A stretch of 5,997 bases of DNA from positions 1 through 5,997 of the forward strand of contig JBEKYH010000328.1 of assembly GCA_049511115.1 (NCBI GenBank), written 5' to 3'. The number at the start of each line of letters is the position of its first letter. Position 1 is the first letter of the stretch. This DNA is from JBEKYH01 sp049511115. GTDB taxonomy: Bacteria; Planctomycetota; Phycisphaerae; Tepidisphaerales; Tepidisphaeraceae. The notes beneath the pieces are model-generated. The model was given only the letters and a program-made list of their open reading frames with translations. It did no database searches and was not told where the DNA came from. The translations under genes and the position numbers were made by a program. Below are positions 1 through 5,204 of the stretch, piece by piece.

Positions 1-1565
1 TGATCGATGGAAAATGGCGAGCAGCTAAAGGCGCGGAGTATTTCCGCGCCGTCAACCCCGCTAGCGGCGAGGCGCTCACGGATGAATACCCGGTCAGCAC
101 TTGGCCCGATTGCGACGAAGCAATGGAATCGGCGGCGAACGCCGCGACTATTCTGCGGCAGCTTCCCTCCGAACGGCTGGCGCAGTTTCTCAATCGGTTT
201 GCCCAGCGCATCGAGGCGAAGGCGACCGAGATCGTGGAAATGGCTCACGTTGAAACGGCCCTTCCCAAATTGCCGCGGCTTGAAAAAGGCGAGATGCCGC
301 GAACCATCGACCAATTGCGCCAGGCGGCGAGCGCAGCCGCTGAAGGATCATGGGCTTGCCCCACGATCGACAGCAAGCGCAATATCCGCTCCTGCTTTGC
401 GGCGATTGGTCCGGTTGCGGTTTTCGGGCCGAACAATTTTCCGCTGGCCTTCAACGGCGCATCGGGCGGCGATTTCGCGGCGGCGATTGCGGCGGGGAAT
501 CCGGTCATCGTCAAGGGGCACCCCTCCCATCCCGGCACGACGCGATTGTTTGCGACCGAAGCGTGCGCGGCTATCGGCGAAACGGGCCTGCCGCCCGCGA
601 CAGTCCAATTGATCTACCACATGAGCAGCGCGGATGGCCTGCGGCTGGTGAGCGACGCGCGCCTTGGCGCGACGGCGTTCACCGGCAGCCGCCGCGCGGG
701 ACTGGCCCTCAAAGCCGCCGCCGATGCAGCGGGGAAGCCCATCTATTTGGAGATGTCGAGCCTGAATCCGCTGGTGGTGCTGCCCGGCGCCCTGCGCGAG
801 CGAGCCGACAAAATCGCCGACGAGTACGCCGACAGTTGTCTGGCCGTGGGCGGGCAGGTTTGCACGAAACCGGGATTGATGTTTCTCCTGTCCGGCAGTC
901 CGAGCGAGGAATTCATCTTGAAGGTTGCCCAGCGGTTCCGGGATCGGCCCGCCCACCCGCTGTTGTCCGCCGGAGTGGGGAGCGCGCTTGCGGCAAGCTT
1001 GAAGACATTGCAGTCTGCCGGGGCGATCGTGGTCGTGGGCGGAGAGTCCCTGGGCAATAAAGAGAGCCGATTCACCAACACGCTTTTGCGCATCGACGGG
1101 TCGGGTTTCCTGGCAAATCCGCATGTTCTTCAGACCGAAGCATTTGGAAACGCCGCCCTGGCGGTTGTGGCGCGCGACGTGGGGCAGATTTGCGAAATCC
1201 TCCAATTGCTGGAGGGCCAATTGACCGGCTCGATCTATTCCGACACGCAAGGGTCCGATGACGACCTTTACACAACACTTTCGCCCATCCTGCGAAAGCG
1301 CGTCGGCCGCTTCCTTAACGACAAGATGCCGACTGGCGTGGCCGTCAGCGCGGCGATGAATCATGGCGGGCCGTATCCGGCGACCGGTCACAGTGGGTTT
1401 ACGGCGGTGGGAATCCCCACGTCGATCCGGCGCTTCAGCCAGCTCGAATGCTACGACAACGTCCGCCGCGATCGCCTGCCCGCGCTGCTGGCCGACCGAA
1501 ATCCCACCGGCCACACGTGGCGGCTTATTGATGGTGCATGGTCACAGGCGGATGTGGCCGGGTGA
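1..1565 (+). CDS. Aldehyde dehydrogenase (NADP+), 2,5-dioxovalerate / alpha-ketoglutarate semialdehyde dehydrogenase type; 5' end missing
   Basis: The frame is open from base 3 to the TGA at 1563-1565, giving 520 visible residues. The first Met, at 123, is internal: the upstream codons read IDGKWR...VNPASGE, the usual ALDH N-terminus, so only a few codons lie outside the window. Catalytic residues are all present: oxyanion Asn in NNFP (codon 145, base 435), cofactor Lys in VIVKGHPSHPG (codon 171), general base Glu in YLEMSS (codon 250), nucleophile Cys in GQVCTKPG (codon 287, bases 861-863), and Glu in the TEAFGN motif (codon 379). The HPSHPG and EMSSLNP signatures and the C-terminal CYDNVRRDRLPALL stretch are typical of the cytosolic alpha-ketoglutarate-semialdehyde dehydrogenases. 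These oxidise 2,5-dioxopentanoate to 2-oxoglutarate in pentose, glucarate or hydroxyproline breakdown. The exact substrate cannot be fixed from this window, since the upstream neighbours are missing. Length is normal for the family and no damage is visible. Confidence 0.93.
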   Translation, partial: IDGKWRAAKGAEYFRAVNPASGEALTDEYPVSTWPDCDEAMESAANAATILRQLPSERLAQFLNRFAQRIEAKATEIVEMAHVETALPKLPRLEKGEMPRTIDQLRQAASAAAEGSWACPTIDSKRNIRSCFAAIGPVAVFGPNNFPLAFNGASGGDFAAAIAAGNPVIVKGHPSHPGTTRLFATEACAAIGETGLPPATVQLIYHMSSADGLRLVSDARLGATAFTGSRRAGLALKAAADAAGKPIYLEMSSLNPLVVLPGALRERADKIADEYADSCLAVGGQVCTKPGLMFLLSGSPSEEFILKVAQRFRDRPAHPLLSAGVGSALAASLKTLQSAGAIVVVGGESLGNKESRFTNTLLRIDGSGFLANPHVLQTEAFGNAALAVVARDVGQICEILQLLEGQLTGSIYSDTQGSDDDLYTTLSPILRKRVGRFLNDKMPTGVAVSAAMNHGGPYPATGHSGFTAVGIPTSIRRFSQLECYDNVRRDRLPALLADRNPTGHTWRLIDGAWSQADVAG

Positions 1566-1569
1566 ACAA

Positions 1570-1597
1570 GAGCCGGCGCGAGTTGCCGCGCGGGCTC
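1570..1597. terminator. Hairpin between convergent genes, possible bidirectional terminator
   Basis: Arms GAGCCGGCGCG (1570-1580) and CGCGCGGGCTC (1587-1597) pair over 11 bp with a single G-G mismatch around a 6-base loop. The hairpin lies 5 bp after the dehydrogenase stop and covers the first two bases of the stop triplet of the minus-strand gene. That position is typical for a shared terminator of convergent genes. There is no good T tract on the + side and only a weak one (CTTGTT) on the - side, so it may act as a 3' end stabiliser or a weak terminator. Confidence 0.5.
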
Positions 1598-1922
1598 ATT
1601 GTGGTTGCGAAGCCGCCAAACGGCGAACCAAGTCAGACACCGTCTTATGATCCGCCGCCGAGAGCTTGGGCCAGAGGCTCTGGACGGTTGCAAAGTCGGC
1701 ATCCGTCTCCGTCAATGATTGAGTAACCTGGGCTGCCGCATCGGGTTGTGGGGGCGGCGTGGGCGGATGGTCCAGCGGAACCTGTTTGATATCCACAGTT
1801 CCCTGGCCAGTGGGGGTGACCTCGGTGCGGTAATTCGGCTCATTACAACTCGCCGCGGATAAGCCAAAAAGAGTTAGAGCCGCCATCAATGAACAGGACC
1901 GGAGCCATCGTGAATATGCCAT
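1596..1922 (-). CDS. Small putative lipoprotein, function unknown
   Basis: The 108-residue product starts MAYSRWLRSCSLM and has a basic N-terminus, a hydrophobic stretch (about residues 12-24) and Cys26 in the context LSAASC. This fits a relaxed lipobox (Ala-Ala-Ser-Cys), so export and lipid anchoring are likely. The mature part begins with a Thr/Pro/Gln-rich linker containing HPPTPPPQP (about residues 51-59). It ends in a short, probably helical domain (about residues 67-104) with SLWPKLSAADHKTVSDLVRRL. I do not recognise the family. Start choice: ATG at 1922 places the signal peptide correctly, although AGGA abuts it with no spacing. A TTG at 1991 would add 23 residues and spoil the signal peptide. 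An ATG at 1886 would remove the basic residues. The gene converges with the dehydrogenase and diverges from the kinase operon, so it is probably transcribed alone. A periplasm-facing protein beside a periplasmic-sensing kinase might be functionally linked, but nothing proves it. Confidence 0.65.
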   Translation of the reverse strand: MAYSRWLRSCSLMAALTLFGLSAASCNEPNYRTEVTPTGQGTVDIKQVPLDHPPTPPPQPDAAAQVTQSLTETDADFATVQSLWPKLSAADHKTVSDLVRRLAASQPQ

Positions 1923-2013
1923 TCCTCGCGTCCGGCAAGAACCGCGCCAAAGCAGCAGGCGTGTCCAATGGCCGCCTAGGAAGTGTCGCAAGTGTTCCCC
2001 ATTGAGACATCTG

Positions 2014-2032
2014 TTGCGCTTGCAGCAATTGC
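2014..2032. promoter_or_regulatory. TTGC-rich dyad cluster, candidate upstream activator site
   Basis: TTGCGC is followed by the inverted repeat TTGCaGCAA (2020-2028) and the palindrome GCAATTGC (2025-2032). The cluster lies about 66-84 bp upstream of the start point predicted from the sigma-54 promoter, a plausible distance for an enhancer-binding protein site. The regulator's DNA-binding domain lies outside the window, so its site cannot be matched. This is position plus symmetry only. Confidence 0.2.
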
Positions 2033-2071
2033 CGCATAAATATCACTCGGAGCAAGATTTGTGAGGCTGGA

Positions 2072-2087
2072 TGGCCTGAGGTTTGCT
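2072..2087 (+). promoter_or_regulatory. Sigma-54 (-24/-12) promoter of the kinase-regulator operon
   Basis: TGGCCTGAGGTTTGCT matches the sigma-54 consensus TGGCACGNNNNTTGCW at 10 of 12 defined positions. The GG (2073-2074) and GC (2085-2086) elements are intact at the required 10-base spacing. The predicted start point is near 2098, which gives a leader of about 92 bases before the kinase ATG. The site faces the operon that encodes a sigma-54 activator, which raises the likelihood that it is real. The base before TGG is A rather than the preferred pyrimidine. I saw no good sigma-70 promoter here; TTGCGC/TAAATA (2014-2042) is weak. Confidence 0.6.
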
Positions 2088-2109
2088 GCGTCCTAGGCAG
2101 TCTTCGATT

Positions 2110-2132
2110 GGCCACGGCCGGCGGGTGTGGCC
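2110..2132 (+). promoter_or_regulatory. Leader hairpin competing with the terminator hairpin
   Basis: GGCCAC (2110-2115) pairs perfectly with GTGGCC (2127-2132). Its right arm uses two bases of the right arm and most of the loop of the next hairpin (2120-2136), so the two structures cannot form together. This is the geometry of an antiterminator/terminator pair, but no ligand-binding domain or leader peptide is evident, and short GC-rich stems arise easily in DNA of this composition. Confidence 0.25.
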
Positions 2133-2144
2133 TGCCTGTTTTTT
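2120..2144 (+). terminator. Intrinsic terminator-like hairpin in the leader of the kinase operon
   Basis: GGCGGG (2120-2125) pairs with CCTGCC (2131-2136) over 6 bp with one G-U wobble and a 5-base loop (TGTGG). It is followed by TG and a run of six T residues (2139-2144), one of the longest T runs in the window. It lies between the predicted sigma-54 start point (about 2098) and the kinase ATG (2190), with no complete + strand gene just upstream. It could therefore attenuate the operon or end a short leader RNA. It also contains the GTG at 2127, which argues against that codon being the kinase start. Confidence 0.4.
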
Positions 2145-2189
2145 GTGCAAGCTGTTTGTTACTGGGGGTTTCTTAGCGGTACGTCAAAT

Positions 2190-5100
2190 ATGGGGAATGA
2201 ACGCAGGCTGGGAACGCGGCGGTCAGCGCGGCAGCGTCGGCGTCTGCTGGCGGTGTCAGTCTTTGCGGCTGGCGTCGTACTTTCCGTGATTCTCTTCCGA
2301 TGTTTGCGGACGTGGGAGCGCCTAAGCCTGCAATCGACTATCGCCAATCGAGCCCAGGAACGCGTCGAATTGCTGCGCAGCCGGATGCTTTGCTCGTTCG
2401 AGGTTTTACATTCCATTCAATCGCTTTTCTACGTGCAGCCCTCGATTGCCGAGCAATCATTCCGCACGTTTGTGAAGCCGGCCCTGGACCGCACGCCATC
2501 CTTGCTGGCCCTGGGCTGGTCTCCCAGGATCACCGACGCCCAGCGAAGTCAGTTTGAGGAGTCGGTTCGCACCTCGACCTATCCCGGCTTTCAACTGACC
2601 GAACTTGGCCCCGACGGGCAACAGCGCCCCGCGGCCCGGCGGGCGGTTTATTTTCCCATCCTTTACATTGAGCCGGTCGAGCGAAACCGGGCGGCGGTTG
2701 GGTTTGAGCTGGGATCAAATCCCATTCGCGACGAGGCCCTTTGCCAGGCCTGCGATAGCGGTACGCTTGTGGCCACCCCGCCGGTGCGACTGGTGCAGGG
2801 GACCGAGCATCAACCCGGGTTCATCGTCTACCTGGCTGTCTACCGCGGGCAGGGGAACGACACGGTCGAATTGCGCCGCCAGAACCTGGCTGGGTATGTA
2901 TCGGCCGTGTTTCGTCTGGGGGACCTGCTCGGTTCGACGCTATCGGATTTGCGTAACGAGGGATTGATCCCCGCCGTCCTCGATGAGTCGGCCGACGGCA
3001 ACCCGCTTTTTGGCGACAAGCCTCAGGCCGGCGGCGGGGCGGAGGGTTCGGCGACGCTCGACGTGGCCGGACGAACCTGGCTGGTCGTTTTGACTCCCAC
3101 ACCCCAGATGCTGGCCGCCTATAGCGACGGCCAGGCCTGGGTCGCGCTGGCGGTCGGTCTGGCGGGCACATTTCTGCTAAGCGCTTATCTTTATTCGGCA
3201 TGGCGCCGCACCGATTCCGTCGAGCGGCGCGTCGAAGAGCGCACGGCCCAGCTTTCCAGTGAAGTGCAGGAGCGCCGCCGCGCCGAGTCGGCCGCGCGCC
3301 TGGCCGAGGCCAAGTACCGCAGCATCTTCGAGAATTCGCTGGAGGGGATGTTCCAGACCAGCGTGGACGGCCATTATCTGAGCGCCAATCGCTCACTGGC
3401 GAGGATTTACGGTTACGAGTCCGCCGACGAGTTGATTGCCCATCTGGCCAACATCGCCAGCCAGTTGTACGTCGATCCGCGGCGGCGGCAGGATTTCATC
3501 CAGGAGGTGCATGAGTGTGGCCGTGTCTCGGATTTTGTCTCGCAGGTTTACCGCCGCGACGGAAGCATCATCTGGATTTCCGAAAATGCCCGGACGGTGC
3601 GCGATGAAACAGGCGCGGTGCTTTATTACGAAGGAACCGTCATCGACGTAACCGCCCGCAAGGAAGCGGATGCGGCCTTGCGCCGCCAGCATGATGACCT
3701 CGAGCGCCGCGTCGCCGAGCGCACCGCCGAACTGGCCCTGGCCAATCGAGCTCTGCAGGCGGAGGTGGTGGAGAGAACGCGCGCCGAAGATTTGGCTGAG
3801 TCCGCGAATCGCGCCAAGAGCGAATTCCTGGCGAACATGAGCCACGAAATCCGCACGCCGATGAACGCGATCCTCGGCTATGCCCAGATTTTGCAGCGCG
3901 ATCCGATCCTGCGCGACTGCCACCGTGAGGCGATGGAGACCATCGTTTCCAGCGGCAACCATTTGATCGGCCTGATCGAGGACATCCTCGACCTTTCCAA
4001 GATTGAAGCGGGCAAGGTTGAATTGCAGATTGAAGCGTTTGATCTGGGAACAATGGTGCGCAGCGTGGCGGCCATGTTCCGCCAGCGCTGCGCGGAAAAA
4101 GGCCTGTCGCTATGCCTGGAGGAACCTGGTGGCGGGCACCCCATCTGGGTCGATGGCGACGGCCGAAGATTGCGGCAGGTGCTCATCAATCTGCTGGCCA
4201 ATGCGGTGAAATTCACCGACCGGGGGCAGGTCACGTTGTGCCTCAGGGAAGAAGCCCAGGGTCGATATTATTTTGAAGTGCGCGATACCGGCGTGGGCAT
4301 CGACCTGGATGTGATGAAGACGATTTTCCACCCCTTCCAGCAGGCTCGCGAAGGGTTGAAGCGTGGAGGCGCCGGATTGGGGCTTAATATCGCCCGCCAG
4401 TTGATCACGCTGATGGGCGGTCATCTCGCCGTCGCCTCAACGCCCCAGAGCGGGTCGCGATTTTATTTCGCGCTCGATCTACCCAGCCGCCGGCAGATTC
4501 CGTCGCAGGTTCATGATGAACCGTCAGACATGCTGGCCATCGGCAACGGCCGCGCCGTGCGGGCCATGGTGATCGACGACGTGCCGGCGAATCGCGCCGT
4601 CCTTGCCGACATGCTGGGTCAGACCGCCTGCGTAGTCACTAGCGCGGCGGGCGGAGCCGAGGCGTTGCAACTTCTCGCGGCGGTGGCGGCCGATGAGCGT
4701 CCCCATATCATTTTCATTGACATCATGATGCCGGGCATGGACGGCCTCGAGACCGCGCGGCGGATTCTGCAGGAATTCGGCGAGGCGAAGTTTAAGCTTG
4801 TCGCCACCACGGCCCGCGCATTTCAGCATGAAACCGCCGCTTATCTTGCCGCCGGCTTCCATGATGTGATTTATAAGCCGATTCAGTGCCAGCGCCTGTA
4901 CGCATCGCTGGCGAATCTGCTGGGATTGGAAATGAATACACAGAGCGCGGACGCCGAGGCCGCCGCGCCGGCAGCGCTGATACTGCCCTCCATGCCGGCT
5001 CCCCTGGTGCGGCGGCTGCGGATGGCGGCGGAACTGCATCAGGTGACCGACTTCAAAACCTGCCTGCGCGAGATCGAGGAGGCGTTCCCTCAGGCGCTGG

Positions 5101-5204
5101 GTCTGTCGCGCCGCCTGCGCCGGCATTTGCATGCGTATGACATGGTGTCGATCCGGCGGATTCTTGATGCCGAGGCCGCTGCGCCGGTAGGGGAGGCGTC
5201 GTGA
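2190..5204 (+). CDS. CHASE-PAS hybrid sensor histidine kinase with C-terminal receiver domain
   Basis: The product is a 1004-residue inner-membrane kinase. A basic N-terminus is followed by TM1 (about 19-36), a periplasmic CHASE sensor domain (about 40-280, with LGWSPRITDAQR and AVYFPILYIEP), and TM2 (about 316-338). Next come a coiled coil, PAS/PAC (about 375-491), a second coiled coil and HisKA with phospho-acceptor His552 (SHEIRTPMN). The HATPase has N671 in the N box, DTGVGI (699-704) and GGAGLGL (726-732). The receiver has Asp796/797, phospho-acceptor Asp844 (IDIMMPGMDG), Thr874 and Lys896. A helical tail of about 75 residues follows, without a recognisable Hpt motif. All catalytic residues are intact. 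CHASE domains bind small ligands outside the membrane; the ligand here is unknown. ATG at 2190 is preferred over GTG at 2127, because it gives the usual short basic N-terminus before TM1 and the GTG lies in a predicted hairpin; neither has a clear ribosome binding site. It is translationally coupled to the next gene. Confidence 0.95.
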   Translation: MGNERRLGTRRSARQRRRLLAVSVFAAGVVLSVILFRCLRTWERLSLQSTIANRAQERVELLRSRMLCSFEVLHSIQSLFYVQPSIAEQSFRTFVKPALDRTPSLLALGWSPRITDAQRSQFEESVRTSTYPGFQLTELGPDGQQRPAARRAVYFPILYIEPVERNRAAVGFELGSNPIRDEALCQACDSGTLVATPPVRLVQGTEHQPGFIVYLAVYRGQGNDTVELRRQNLAGYVSAVFRLGDLLGSTLSDLRNEGLIPAVLDESADGNPLFGDKPQAGGGAEGSATLDVAGRTWLVVLTPTPQMLAAYSDGQAWVALAVGLAGTFLLSAYLYSAWRRTDSVERRVEERTAQLSSEVQERRRAESAARLAEAKYRSIFENSLEGMFQTSVDGHYLSANRSLARIYGYESADELIAHLANIASQLYVDPRRRQDFIQEVHECGRVSDFVSQVYRRDGSIIWISENARTVRDETGAVLYYEGTVIDVTARKEADAALRRQHDDLERRVAERTAELALANRALQAEVVERTRAEDLAESANRAKSEFLANMSHEIRTPMNAILGYAQILQRDPILRDCHREAMETIVSSGNHLIGLIEDILDLSKIEAGKVELQIEAFDLGTMVRSVAAMFRQRCAEKGLSLCLEEPGGGHPIWVDGDGRRLRQVLINLLANAVKFTDRGQVTLCLREEAQGRYYFEVRDTGVGIDLDVMKTIFHPFQQAREGLKRGGAGLGLNIARQLITLMGGHLAVASTPQSGSRFYFALDLPSRRQIPSQVHDEPSDMLAIGNGRAVRAMVIDDVPANRAVLADMLGQTACVVTSAAGGAEALQLLAAVAADERPHIIFIDIMMPGMDGLETARRILQEFGEAKFKLVATTARAFQHETAAYLAAGFHDVIYKPIQCQRLYASLANLLGLEMNTQSADAEAAAPAALILPSMPAPLVRRLRMAAELHQVTDFKTCLREIEEAFPQALGLSRRLRRHLHAYDMVSIRRILDAEAAAPVGEAS
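5189..5196 (+). promoter_or_regulatory. Ribosome binding site for the response regulator
   Basis: AGGGGAGG lies inside the last codons of the kinase gene, 4 bases before the GTG start at 5201. This strong site fixes the GTG start. Together with the GTGA stop/start overlap, it indicates translational coupling of kinase and regulator. Confidence 0.8.

Noticed and set aside
348..1514. 388-codon open frame on the - strand opposite the aldehyde dehydrogenase
   Set aside because: It mirrors a well-supported gene whose catalytic motifs are intact, and high GC at codon position 3 removes stops from the antisense frame. The translation is Arg/Gly/Gln-rich with no recognisable domain.
1923..1991. TTG at 1991 as the start of the small lipoprotein
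   Set aside because: GGGGA lies 5 bases upstream and is better spaced than the AGGA at 1922, but the added 23 residues would displace the signal peptide. It remains possible if the protein is not a lipoprotein.
1988..2003. Minus-strand sigma-54-like sequence TGGGGAACACTTGC for the lipoprotein gene
   Set aside because: The spacing between the GG and GC elements is one base short, and sigma-54 tolerates this poorly.
2014..2042. Sigma-70 promoter TTGCGC - 17 bp - TAAATA
   Set aside because: Each hexamer matches only 3 of 6 consensus positions; the sigma-54 site downstream is far better.
2127..2189. GTG at 2127 as the kinase start, adding 21 residues
   Set aside because: It falls inside the terminator-like hairpin and has no ribosome binding site. 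It would also put a hydrophobic stretch before the basic N-terminus that normally precedes TM1.
4977..5201. Hpt domain at the kinase C-terminus
   Set aside because: His residues occur (AELHQV, RRHLHAYD), but neither has the HxxKG context of an Hpt phospho-acceptor.
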